Shown piece by piece: positions 15,428 through 24,046 of a stretch of 46,097 nt of DNA; positions within the stretch are counted from its first letter, which is position 1, and each line of letters starts with the position of its first letter. The notes under the pieces were generated by a model, which searched no databases, was not told the origin of the DNA, and saw only the letters and a program-made list of their open reading frames with translations. The DNA lies in the NCBI GenBank assembly GCA_017469945.1, contig JAFUFI010000034.1:1-46097 (forward strand). Reading direction: 5' to 3'. This stretch comes from Lachnospiraceae bacterium (GTDB taxonomy: Bacteria; Bacillota; Clostridia; Lachnospirales; Lachnospiraceae). Made by a program: the position numbers and the translations under genes.

Positions 15428-17392
15428 TTAATACTCAAAAACAAGCGCCGTATAAGGCGGTACATCTACTGTAAGAGAATACTTTTGCAGGCAGCAAGGC
15501 TGCTTTTCGGCCATAATCTCATTCGGAACCCGGTTCCCCCATCCGCCGTAAATCTCATCATCCGAGTTAAGTACAAGCTTGAATTTCTTGCACTTGGGCG
15601 CGGGAACAACATAGTTCTCCCACTTTATGGGAGTCATATTGAGAATAAACAAAAGCTCTCTTCCGTCGGACTGTGCCCTGCGCACCCAAGTGTAGATACT
15701 TCTGTCCGCATCATCGGCGTTCATCCACTCGAAGCCCTTCCAGCTATTGTCTATTTCATACATGCAAGGGTACTTTCTGTACAGAGAAAGAAGGTCTCTG
15801 ACGTATGCCTTCATACCCGCATTGTTCTTTTCTCCAAGAAGGAACCAATCAAGTTCCCTCGCTTCGCTCCACTCCCTCTCCTGGCCGAAATCCTGGCCCA
15901 TGAAAAGGAGCTTCTTGCCTTCATGTCCAAACATATAAGTATATCCGACACGAAGATTTGCGTATTTATCAACCTGATATCCGGGCATCTTATTTACCAT
16001 AGAACATTTAAGATGCACAACCTCGTCATGTGACAGAGGCAGGATATAGTTTTCGCTTTCGTTATATGTCATGGCGAAGGTAAGAGCATGGTGATCCCCT
16101 TTTCTGTACACGGGATCCAGCTTCATATATTCGCAAAAATCATGCATCCAGCCCATGTTCCACTTAAAGGAAAATCCAAGACTCTCATCATCTCCGATCT
16201 GTCCCGTAACATGAGGCCATGCGGTTGACTCCTCGGCAATAGTAAGAAATCCCGGATATGTTCCTCTTACAACGGAATTCAGATGATGGAAGAATGTTAT
16301 CGCATCAAGGTTCTTGTTTCCGCCGAACTTATTGGGAACCCACTGTCCGTCCTTTTTGCCGTAATCAAGATAAAGCATACTTGCCACTGCATCTACACGG
16401 ATTCCATCAATATGGAATTCCCTGAGCCAGAAAAGGACATTGGCTATAAGGAAATTGCTGACTTCCGGTTTTGCATAATTAAAGATCTTTGTTCCCCAAT
16501 CGGGATGTTCCCCAAGTCTGGGATCCGGATGCTCATAAATGCACTGTCCGTCAAACGCCGCAAGTCCATGGGCATCCGTGGCAAAATGCGCCGGAACCCA
16601 GTCAAGGATTACTCCGATTCCGTTTTTGTGGAGTTCATTAACAAGATACATGAAATCCTTAGGCGTTCCGTATCTTGAGGTCGGCGCATAGTATCCTGTC
16701 ACCTGATAACCCCAGGAACCGTCAAAGGGATGTTCCGCAATGCCCATAAGTTCGATATGGGTATACTTCATATCCTTTAAGTACTCTATAATCCTCTCGG
16801 CAAACTCCTTGTAATTATAGAATCCGTCTTCTGTGCCGTTGGGATGCTTCATAAACGAACCGATATGGCATTCGTAAATAGCCATTGGTTGTTTATTTAT
16901 CTCTTCAATATCTCTGTTGTCTCTGTCCTTGATCCACTTGGCATCTTCCCATTTAAAGCCTTCCATATCGGCAACAACAGACGCCGTACCGGGACGAAAC
17001 TCCGCCTGATTTGCATAAGGGTCAGCTTTGTACAGCTTTCTTCCGTCCGCAGTGTGGATCAGATATTTATACATTTCTCCGGGACCGATCTCCGGAACAA
17101 ACGCTCCCCAGATTCCTACAGGTCCCAGTTTTTTCATCGGATGTGAATCTTCATTCCAGCCGTTGAAAGAACCTACTACGTTAACCCCCTGCGCATTAGG
17201 CGCCCATACTGCAAAGTAAACGCCCCTAACTCCCTTTTCCGCGGAGATGTGAGCCCCGAGTTTTTTGTAGATTTCGTAGTGCGTACCGTTCCCAAACAGG
17301 TACTGGTCATCTTTTGAAATCTCGACCTTCGCGGTTTTGGTCGCTTTAGACTTCACAGCTTTTTCCTTAACAGTTCCCTTTACTCTTGCCAT
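15428..17392 (-). CDS. glgB: 1,4-alpha-glucan branching enzyme (GH13)
   Basis: This is a branching enzyme of about 654 residues that makes alpha-1,6 branches in glycogen in the cytoplasm. It has an N-terminal CBM48 domain (VYFAVWAPNAQGVNVVGSFNGW, split by family-typical residues) and a GH13 barrel with all catalytic segments: VILDWVPAHF, the nucleophile Asp in GIRVDAVASMLY, the acid Glu in IAEESTAW, and LSHDEVVH. A C-terminal beta domain completes it. ATG 17392 after AAGGGGAAAGAG is preferred. A TTG at 17434 would add 14 residues and overlap the upstream gene. The first 30 residues are Lys-rich and atypical. It follows the TPR/AAA-like gene by 19 bp and was probably cotranscribed with it. Confidence 0.95.
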   Translation of the reverse strand: MARVKGTVKEKAVKSKATKTAKVEISKDDQYLFGNGTHYEIYKKLGAHISAEKGVRGVYFAVWAPNAQGVNVVGSFNGWNEDSHPMKKLGPVGIWGAFVPEIGPGEMYKYLIHTADGRKLYKADPYANQAEFRPGTASVVADMEGFKWEDAKWIKDRDNRDIEEINKQPMAIYECHIGSFMKHPNGTEDGFYNYKEFAERIIEYLKDMKYTHIELMGIAEHPFDGSWGYQVTGYYAPTSRYGTPKDFMYLVNELHKNGIGVILDWVPAHFATDAHGLAAFDGQCIYEHPDPRLGEHPDWGTKIFNYAKPEVSNFLIANVLFWLREFHIDGIRVDAVASMLYLDYGKKDGQWVPNKFGGNKNLDAITFFHHLNSVVRGTYPGFLTIAEESTAWPHVTGQIGDDESLGFSFKWNMGWMHDFCEYMKLDPVYRKGDHHALTFAMTYNESENYILPLSHDEVVHLKCSMVNKMPGYQVDKYANLRVGYTYMFGHEGKKLLFMGQDFGQEREWSEARELDWFLLGEKNNAGMKAYVRDLLSLYRKYPCMYEIDNSWKGFEWMNADDADRSIYTWVRRAQSDGRELLFILNMTPIKWENYVVPAPKCKKFKLVLNSDDEIYGGWGNRVPNEIMAEKQPCCLQKYSLTVDVPPYTALVFEY

Positions 17393-17411
17393 CTCTTTCC
17401 CCTTTATCTGC

Positions 17412-20400
17412 TTAACCGAAATCCTTTTCCCCAAGGATTATCATGTCCTTATCATCATAACGTTTGCCCAAAAGGACATCGAAGAAATGTCTTGCTGATT
17501 TCTTCCGAACGTTATTAATCGCATTATCAACGATCTCTCTGACTTCCACGATGTTAACAGAGTGTGTGGCTGTTTGTCTTAAAGTTATCTGAGTATGAAG
17601 CGCCAGCATACCCATTTCATCAATGGAGTATTCTTTCTCGTACGCATACTTGACAGCAAAATCAGCAAGCTGTTCCGCGGTAAGAGGCTTTAAGTTCATC
17701 TTTACCGTAAAAAGATCCTCAAGCTTTGGCGCACGCGCAAGAAGCTTTTCAATACTTCTCTCAGTGTCGATCAGGGTGACGATTATTCCAAGATTCTCGG
17801 TATCAAGGCTCTTGTAGAGATCATTTGCCGTCTCGGTCGACATCTTGCCTGCTTTTTCAATGATAAGTCCGCCGCTTGCGAGCTGCTTTACAACGGTTGC
17901 CATCTTTTTATTGTTTAGCTTATCTCCGCCGATTCTTGCAACCTTTCCGGAGAAGTTGCTGTCAGTCTGTTTGATGTCCTTCATAATGGCTGTGGCAAGA
18001 TCGGATGTATCATTGCCATCTCCGCCTGTAAGGATAATATTTCCGGAGTACGAAGCCATCGTTGTTCCGTCGAGGATTCCCACAAGCTGCTTTCTTGCCG
18101 ACTTACTCTGGATATAAGGACCAAAGAGTTCATTTTCTTCCTTTGTAAGCTCTCTGACATCCACATCGTCATCATCCTCGGGAGTCTCGGCTTCCGCCTG
18201 CTTCTTGGCTTCTTCGTGCTTCCTCTCGTAGAACTCTTTTGTACGATTGGTAGCCGGAAGCTCTATTGTCTCCCTTGTGGGATAAATGTCAAAGACATCG
18301 GAACTGGGCTCAGCCTCTGATTCTGCCTCGTCCTCAGTTTCCTCAGCATCCGTTTCCTCTGTGGCGGGCGCTTCTGCTCCGTCGGCTTCTTCTACACCGC
18401 TTTCATCATAGGTTTCACCTTCGTATGCGACGTCATAGCCTTCGGACTCGTAATATGCCGCCTCGTCCCCCTCTTCATAGGTTTCTCCGGAGTAACCTTC
18501 TTCGAAAGTATCCTCGTATGTTTCTTCATAAGCTTCGGATTCTTCCTCGCAAACTTCTTCTCCGGGCTCTACGTAAGTTTCTTCAAAGGTTTCTTCTTCA
18601 GACGCGGTATAGTTTTCCTCGGAATCGCTTATCTCTTCGAGTTCCTCTACCTCGTCGGTATCTGTTATTACGTCGCTTGCATCTTCGGTCTCCGCGGCGG
18701 CTTCTAATCCTGCCTCCACGGCCAAACCGGCTGCTTCCTCAATAGCAGCGCCTGTTAACGCTCCTGCTACCTCTGCACCTATAGCAGCTTCTGCAGCTTC
18801 TGAAGCTCCCGCTACCGCTTCAACGGTCGCTGCGGCCTCTTCGGCTTCCGCATCCATCATAGCAGCAACTTCTGCTCCCATAGATGCATTGTCGGGAATG
18901 AATGTATTTATAACTATATCGCTGCTTTCTATTCCGGGATGTGCCTCATCCTTGTAATCTTTCTGCTCAGATTCCTTTTGAAGAGTTTCAAGAACACCGT
19001 TAAGCGCTGCAGCCTCAAACTCATCGAAGAGCTCGCCGGTCTGCTGCTTAACCTGCTCGTGGTACTGTTTGCGGTTAAGCTCTTCGTGCTCCCTCTTCAT
19101 CCGGGCCCACTCAGCCATAACATCATTGATATTAAGCTGTCCCGTGATCTGCTTATCTCTTGAAGGAGCTTCAGGCACAACAAATCGTATCTGTCCGTCT
19201 CCCTCCTGGGAAAGAACAGTTGCAATCTGCTCAGGGGGCTGCGCTGTCATAGCTTCTTCTCTGACTTCCTCTGCCTCCTCATCAAGCTGATCCGCAACCG
19301 CGCCGGGATCCATTGCCACGGTGTCATATACAAACATAGGCTCGAGAACTTTCTTCTTGAAATCGTCCTCAGGCTGTTCTTCCTTTTTCCGAAGTCTGTC
19401 CGCGACCGCTCCCAGATACTGGGTATAATCTGCCGCAGGCTCCTCGTCGAAATTGTTCTCGGAGATTTCTTCCTCTACAGCCTTGTCCCAGGCGTGGGGA
19501 TCGAAGTCGATATGCGGAGGGATGTCGTCATCCTCGGATCCGGGAATCTCTTTTGTATCCGACTGCAAAACAGTCTGTTCATCAAATCCGATGATCTTCT
19601 TTGTATCTTTCTTGGCGAAAAATCCTTCATCTCCCATCATAGGAAGAGTGGTGGTCACGCCGTTTTCAAGAACCTGCTGAACGCCTTGGGCAAGGGCCTG
19701 CTGAAGATTGATGGTATTGTAATCTCCGACATCAACAGTCTTTACGTTAATTTCGGGCTCGGGAACATTTCCCTTGTAAACCTGGGTATGTCCGAGAGAT
19801 AAAGCTACAGCCTCGTCGAGAGGAGTGACTTCTCCGATGGGAGCGCCTCCGCCCTGCGAATATATATCGGGAATAACCTTTGTCTCTCCGCCGTCTGCGG
19901 GGGCCTCTTGATTTCCGGATACCGCCTGGGGATTCCAAACCGTAGTTGCGGCGCCGGCTGCGTTTGAATTTCTCTTGCCTTCCCATCTGCTGTCGGATAC
20001 GACGGAATCTATACGATGGTTGTATAATTCCTGTTGCTTTTCATCGAGAGGCTGGTGAAGCATCTTAAGCTCCATCGCCATATCAACATACTTGCCCTCT
20101 CCAAACCAGCTTATAAGCTCGTCGCACTCTTCAACGCACTTCGTTGCAAGACCGACTCTGTGGTAGAGATAAGCGAGGGTGTATGCCCACTTTTCTCTGT
20201 AGTCGCGCTTTTTAAGCTCTTCGAGTACCTCGATCCTCTCCTCCAAAGAAACTTCCTGCGCAACGTAAACTTTATACTGAAGAATATACTTGCGAATGTC
20301 ATTGCCCGCTACCTGACAAAACTCCTTGTAGGTAGAGATGGCTCTGATAGTGTCCCCCGTACTTAAATAGAGTTCACAGAGAGAGTAAAGAATATCTTTT

Positions 20401-20618
20401 CCGCCGGGATACCTGTCGTAAGCGAGCTGTAAAAGCTCGATGGCATCCTCGTAACGCTTGTTTATCTTATACAGATCGCTGATGGTACACAAAAAAGTAG
20501 ACTTTTTAACTCTACTCCAGTCTATCGTATCAGCTATTTCTGCAGCTTTTTCATATTGATTAGCGGCTATCAGGTCCCTAATTTCCTGCGCCCTGACTTT
20601 GTACTCATATTTATCCAT
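17412..20618 (-). CDS. TPR protein with acidic repeat region and degenerate AAA (CbxX-like) domain
   Basis: This 1068-residue protein has three parts. Residues about 1-200 are helical TPR-like repeats (YEKAAEIADTIDW, YEDAIELLQLAYDRYPG). Residues about 220-820 are disordered and very acidic, with Glu/Tyr/Thr-rich tandem units (EETYEDTFEEGYSGETYEEG) and an Ala/Glu-rich stretch. Residues about 824-1068 follow the layout of CbxX/SpoVK AAA domains, but the Walker A position reads TGGDGNDTSD without GK(T/S), and the Walker B position reads GGLIIEKAGK instead of a DE pair. Nucleotide hydrolysis is therefore unlikely. ATG 20618 follows GAGG at good spacing. The linkage to glgB suggests a scaffold role in carbohydrate storage, which is inference. 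Family members are usually annotated only as tetratricopeptide proteins. Confidence 0.65.
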   Translation of the reverse strand: MDKYEYKVRAQEIRDLIAANQYEKAAEIADTIDWSRVKKSTFLCTISDLYKINKRYEDAIELLQLAYDRYPGGKDILYSLCELYLSTGDTIRAISTYKEFCQVAGNDIRKYILQYKVYVAQEVSLEERIEVLEELKKRDYREKWAYTLAYLYHRVGLATKCVEECDELISWFGEGKYVDMAMELKMLHQPLDEKQQELYNHRIDSVVSDSRWEGKRNSNAAGAATTVWNPQAVSGNQEAPADGGETKVIPDIYSQGGGAPIGEVTPLDEAVALSLGHTQVYKGNVPEPEINVKTVDVGDYNTINLQQALAQGVQQVLENGVTTTLPMMGDEGFFAKKDTKKIIGFDEQTVLQSDTKEIPGSEDDDIPPHIDFDPHAWDKAVEEEISENNFDEEPAADYTQYLGAVADRLRKKEEQPEDDFKKKVLEPMFVYDTVAMDPGAVADQLDEEAEEVREEAMTAQPPEQIATVLSQEGDGQIRFVVPEAPSRDKQITGQLNINDVMAEWARMKREHEELNRKQYHEQVKQQTGELFDEFEAAALNGVLETLQKESEQKDYKDEAHPGIESSDIVINTFIPDNASMGAEVAAMMDAEAEEAAATVEAVAGASEAAEAAIGAEVAGALTGAAIEEAAGLAVEAGLEAAAETEDASDVITDTDEVEELEEISDSEENYTASEEETFEETYVEPGEEVCEEESEAYEETYEDTFEEGYSGETYEEGDEAAYYESEGYDVAYEGETYDESGVEEADGAEAPATEETDAEETEDEAESEAEPSSDVFDIYPTRETIELPATNRTKEFYERKHEEAKKQAEAETPEDDDDVDVRELTKEENELFGPYIQSKSARKQLVGILDGTTMASYSGNIILTGGDGNDTSDLATAIMKDIKQTDSNFSGKVARIGGDKLNNKKMATVVKQLASGGLIIEKAGKMSTETANDLYKSLDTENLGIIVTLIDTERSIEKLLARAPKLEDLFTVKMNLKPLTAEQLADFAVKYAYEKEYSIDEMGMLALHTQITLRQTATHSVNIVEVREIVDNAINNVRKKSARHFFDVLLGKRYDDKDMIILGEKDFG

Positions 20619-20646
20619 GAATAAAACCTCGGTCAAACCACAATAT

Positions 20647-20691
20647 ATGTCCCCACAATCTCTGAAATTATACCATAGATTGTGGGGACAT
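20647..20691. repeat. perfect 15-bp inverted repeat enclosing the promoter -10 box
   Basis: ATGTCCCCACAATCT (20647-20661) is repeated in inverse as AGATTGTGGGGACAT (20677-20691), with a 15-bp spacer. Arm centres are 30 bp apart, about three helical turns. One arm overlaps the promoter spacer and the other overlaps the predicted transcription start, so only one arm would be transcribed. It looks like a DNA operator for a dimeric or tetrameric repressor, not an RNA terminator, and no T-run follows it. Confidence 0.7.
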
Positions 20692-20696
20692 GTCTA
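20667..20696 (-). promoter_or_regulatory. sigma-A promoter of the TPR/AAA-glgB operon
   Basis: On the minus strand TAGACA (20696-20691, 5/6 to consensus) is followed by 18 bp and a perfect TATAAT (20672-20667). The -10 box lies in the spacer of the inverted repeat. The start codon at 20618 is about 49 bp further downstream. Confidence 0.7.
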
Positions 20697-20785
20697 TATT
20701 CTTACTATATTATGGGGCCTGATTTGTTACAGAAATATTACACGAAAATTCTTTAATTTTTTTAGCAAAATTACGACTCCGCTCT

Positions 20786-22933
20786 TTACATTTTCCTTCT
20801 TCTCGCCCAGATAACGATACCAGTAACAATAAGTCCGATGGGAAGGATCAAAAGAGTTACCAGCGCGGAGATAAGTATATCAAACATCGTTGTCGATAAA
20901 TATCCCAGATCAAAGCTCTTTGAAGGTATTGATATCGCGTTTTCCTTGTCAGAATACTTTCCTACTGTGCTGATAAACACCTTTCTGTTGGCATTGCTTA
21001 CCATGCTGTCCGCCGCGTCCGTAAACATCGTCACAGAAGAGAACACTACCATCTCGGCAGCTTTTTCTTCGCCGCCCTCTTCTTCGGAAGAAAACGTTTT
21101 GACGGCGCTAACGCCAAGTACAAAGGGTCCTTCGATATCGCCCTCCTTACGCTCCTCGGTAGTCATACCCGTGTAATCCTCGCGTAAAAATGCCGAATCT
21201 GTAGAAGAGAGGAATACTTCCGTAGTAACATCTTCGCTTTCCTCGTCAAGAACCTTTACTCCAACGTTATACGGAACAAAAAGATTGTAACCCGCTCCGT
21301 ATACTTCCGCCGTCTGATCCGAGAGAAGAATAGTAGGGATCTCGTACATCTTAGATCCGTAGTAATGCGCCGAATCCTCCTCAAGAACGATTCCGGGTAT
21401 CAAGGAAAGATTCATATATTCCATAAGTTCGGACAAGTTTTCCTGCACCTCTCCCGTAAGAGTCAGGGCAAGGATCACCTTTCCGCCTCTGTCCAAATAG
21501 CCTTTAATCTTTTCCAGATCGTCATCAGAAAGGTCCCCTGTGGGTCCACCGATGTAAAGGCAGGCGGCGTTCTCCGCCACTTCGGTGACATTCATCAGAT
21601 TGAGAGATTCATACTCAATATTTGCTTTGCTTAAAGCGTTTTCATAGGCTTCATCAAGGGGAGTTTCCCCGTGACCCTCCAATACATAGATCACAGGCAT
21701 ATCGTCTGAGAGACAATAATCAATCGCTCCCGTGATCTGACCTTCCGCATCGTATCCGACTACATCCGAGTTGTAGCTGTAGGTTGAATAATCCATACTG
21801 TAGCTTTGCTCGTAAAGGTCATTGTAATCTACCACCTTGCTTCTCTTACTTCCCGAAACAATAAGACTTCCCGAAGAGGGCGCCGTATCCGTATATCCCG
21901 CGTAGAATCTTGGATTAACCGATGGATCGACGTAAGTTACACTTATATTGTCCGAAAGTGCATCATATATGCTTAATGTCTTGGCAACGGATTCGTCGTA
22001 CCCGTTTTCGGCGGAAAGAACGTAAATATCGATTTTCTCATTTAGTCCTGCAAGATATTTCTTTGTGTCCTCCGTTAATGAGTACATCTTGTTTGTCGTA
22101 AGGTCCGCAGTAAGGTATTTGTCTGCGAATTTTTCTCCGCCTATATTTATTAGGGCAAATGCAGCTATCGCTATCACAACAGATCCAAGACTTACGGATG
22201 AGCGCTTAAGCTGCTTTTTGGAAACGCTGTATCTTCTCTTTTGGATCGACCTCACGGTTAAAAACACAAACAGCGCAGCGAGGGAAACAAAGTAAATAAC
22301 CGGGCTTGCCTCTAAGGTTCCGTCCATAAAAGCTTCAAACCGTTTTGTCAGGTCATAGAATCCGAGGACCTTTGTTACGATATTTCCGCTTGACGAAATG
22401 ATCGTGCAGACAGACTGCATCATATAGCCTAAAAACAAGGCTACAAAGGAAACGACCGCCGCGATTATCTGGTTCTCAAAAAGAGATGAAACAAACATGC
22501 CGATAGCGATAGATGCCGCGCCGAAAAGGAAGTAACCAAATAGCGCAAGATAGCCCTCGCCCCAGCTTATCTGCCCAAATCTGCTCATTACTACGGGGAA
22601 AATGCAGCTGACCGCGCAGGGAATCGCAAAAACCGTAAGTCCGGAAAGGTACTTTGCCAGAACAATCTTAACTACAGAAACCGGCGCTGTAAGTATCAAC
22701 TGATCCGTCTTATTTTTTCGCTCCTCTGCCAGCATACGCATGGTTAATATCGGGACGCTGATTATCATAAGAACGCCGCAGCTTTGAACCGCATATTGAA
22801 AATACGGATAATCGTAGTACATGTTATAAACAACAAAGTACAGTCCCATCAAAAAGATATTCGCCGCAATAAAAAGAAATCCTATCACGGTATGAAAATA
22901 TGCACGCAGCTCACGTTTATATATAGCAAGCAT
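20786..22933 (-). CDS. fused Gld-type ABC permease and auxiliary (GldF-GldG) protein
   Basis: This 715-residue protein begins with an ABC-2 type permease of about 240 residues (MLAIYKRELRAYF, LTMRMLAEERKNKTDQLILTAPVS split by the usual Glu-rich loop, six hydrophobic segments). It continues, after a hydrophobic segment near 255, into a large extracytoplasmic domain of the GldG/ABC_transp_aux type (MYSLTEDTKKYLAGLNEKIDIYVLS..., VIYVLEGHGETPLD, CLYIGGPTGDLSDDDLEKI...). It ends in one more membrane segment and RRRKM. In Bacteroidetes the two parts are the separate proteins GldF and GldG. In Clostridia fused versions also occur. The start codon shares one base with the stop of the ATPase gene (TAATG), so the two form one exporter. 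The substrate is unknown. Confidence 0.8.
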   Translation of the reverse strand: MLAIYKRELRAYFHTVIGFLFIAANIFLMGLYFVVYNMYYDYPYFQYAVQSCGVLMIISVPILTMRMLAEERKNKTDQLILTAPVSVVKIVLAKYLSGLTVFAIPCAVSCIFPVVMSRFGQISWGEGYLALFGYFLFGAASIAIGMFVSSLFENQIIAAVVSFVALFLGYMMQSVCTIISSSGNIVTKVLGFYDLTKRFEAFMDGTLEASPVIYFVSLAALFVFLTVRSIQKRRYSVSKKQLKRSSVSLGSVVIAIAAFALINIGGEKFADKYLTADLTTNKMYSLTEDTKKYLAGLNEKIDIYVLSAENGYDESVAKTLSIYDALSDNISVTYVDPSVNPRFYAGYTDTAPSSGSLIVSGSKRSKVVDYNDLYEQSYSMDYSTYSYNSDVVGYDAEGQITGAIDYCLSDDMPVIYVLEGHGETPLDEAYENALSKANIEYESLNLMNVTEVAENAACLYIGGPTGDLSDDDLEKIKGYLDRGGKVILALTLTGEVQENLSELMEYMNLSLIPGIVLEEDSAHYYGSKMYEIPTILLSDQTAEVYGAGYNLFVPYNVGVKVLDEESEDVTTEVFLSSTDSAFLREDYTGMTTEERKEGDIEGPFVLGVSAVKTFSSEEEGGEEKAAEMVVFSSVTMFTDAADSMVSNANRKVFISTVGKYSDKENAISIPSKSFDLGYLSTTMFDILISALVTLLILPIGLIVTGIVIWARRRKM

Positions 22934-23889
22934 TACTCTTCCTCCTTTGCGGCTTCGTCACTTTCAGTCAGCTCAAGGAAAATATCTTCAAGAGATCTTT
23001 CCTTTTTCTCCATACCGATAACCGCAATCCTGTTCTCAGAAAGCTTAAAACTAAGCTCTTCCCTTACATCCGCCCCGTCTTTTGCAGACACAAGGATCTT
23101 AGCATTTCCGGACTCGTCCTGTCCGGAAAAGGCAGCTGATAAAACCTGTGGCATCTGCTTTATGATATCCAAAGCAGTCTCCCCGCTTCCGATAACTGTA
23201 ATCTCGATTCCCCCGGCATCTCCCATCATAGCGGAGAGCTCTTCGGGAGATCCGTCAGCTACAAGCTTTCCCCCCGAAAGGATAAGGATATGATCGCAAA
23301 CTGCGCTTACTTCCGACAAGATATGGGAACTCAGAATTACCGTATGTTCCTTGCCCAGCTCCTTTATAAGGTCTCTGACCTCTATAATCTGTCTCGGGTC
23401 AAGGCCAACCGATGGTTCGTCAAAGATCAAAACCTCGGGATTTCCAAGGATTGCCTGCGCCATTCCGACTCTCTGTTTGTAACCTTTGGATAGATTGCGT
23501 ATCAGGCGTCTACTCATATCTGTGATGTTAGTTTGCTCCATCACCTTTTCTACCGCTTCTTTTCTCGAAGAGCTTTCAACCTTTTTAAGCTCAGCGACAA
23601 AATCAAGGTATTCCTTTACAGTCATATCCGCGTAAAGAGGCGGCAATTCGGGAAGATATCCGATCATAGCCTTCGCCTTCTCGGGCTCCTTCAAGATATC
23701 AACGCCGTCTATCAAAACATCGCCGTCTGACGCAGCCACATAGCCTGTGATCATATTCATCGTTGTGGACTTTCCCGCACCGTTCGGTCCAAGGAAGCCG
23801 TATATCCTCCCCTTTTCTATCCTGAAAGAAAGACCATCCACGGCGGTATGATTTCCGTATTTTTTTGTAAGATTCTTAACTTCTATCAT
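22933..23889 (-). CDS. ABC transporter ATP-binding protein (GldA-like)
   Basis: This 318-residue ATPase has Walker A GPNGAGKST near residue 36, a signature-like LSKGYKQRVG (Ser kept, Lys for Gly in the second position), Walker B VLIFDEPSVGLDP, and the switch histidine in ILSSHIL. After the ATPase core comes a C-terminal extension of about 90 residues (IEITVIGSGETALDII...) typical of GldA/CcmA-type exporters. It starts at ATG 23889 with GGAGGAG ten nt upstream. It pairs with the fused permease immediately downstream. A 20-bp palindrome abuts its ribosome binding site. Confidence 0.9.
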   Translation of the reverse strand: MIEVKNLTKKYGNHTAVDGLSFRIEKGRIYGFLGPNGAGKSTTMNMITGYVAASDGDVLIDGVDILKEPEKAKAMIGYLPELPPLYADMTVKEYLDFVAELKKVESSSRKEAVEKVMEQTNITDMSRRLIRNLSKGYKQRVGMAQAILGNPEVLIFDEPSVGLDPRQIIEVRDLIKELGKEHTVILSSHILSEVSAVCDHILILSGGKLVADGSPEELSAMMGDAGGIEITVIGSGETALDIIKQMPQVLSAAFSGQDESGNAKILVSAKDGADVREELSFKLSENRIAVIGMEKKERSLEDIFLELTESDEAAKEEE

Positions 23890-23904
23890 TTTAATCGCTC
23901 CTCC

Positions 23905-23924
23905 AAGTTCATCATTTTGAACTT
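23905..23924. repeat. 20-bp palindrome at the ABC operon ribosome binding site
   Basis: AAGTTCA (23905-23911) and TGAACTT (23918-23924) form a perfect inverted repeat with a 6-bp spacer. It directly abuts the GGAGGAG of the ATPase gene. It could be an operator, or an mRNA hairpin that affects translation. Confidence 0.45.
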
Positions 23925-23994
23925 TCCCTGCGTAGATTTAGTGATGTAAATGTGAAAATTCTGTGAAAATAGTTTTTTACTTCCACATTCAGAA

Positions 23995-24024
23995 CTCCGC
24001 TTAACCTAAATAGATCAAGCGGAG
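23995..24024 (-). terminator. weak hairpin downstream of rsmA
   Basis: CTCCGCTT (23995-24002) and AAGCGGAG (24017-24024) pair over 8 bp with a 14-nt loop. In the minus direction only TTCTG follows, so it is a poor intrinsic terminator. The position after the rsmA stop fits that role. Confidence 0.4.
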
Positions 24025-24046
24025 CTGTTAATAACTCTATTTTCTT

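Noticed and set aside
18266..18745. 159-residue Arg/Leu-rich plus-strand frame
   Set aside because: It is the complement of the Glu-rich repeat region of the TPR/AAA-like gene, an expected composition artefact.
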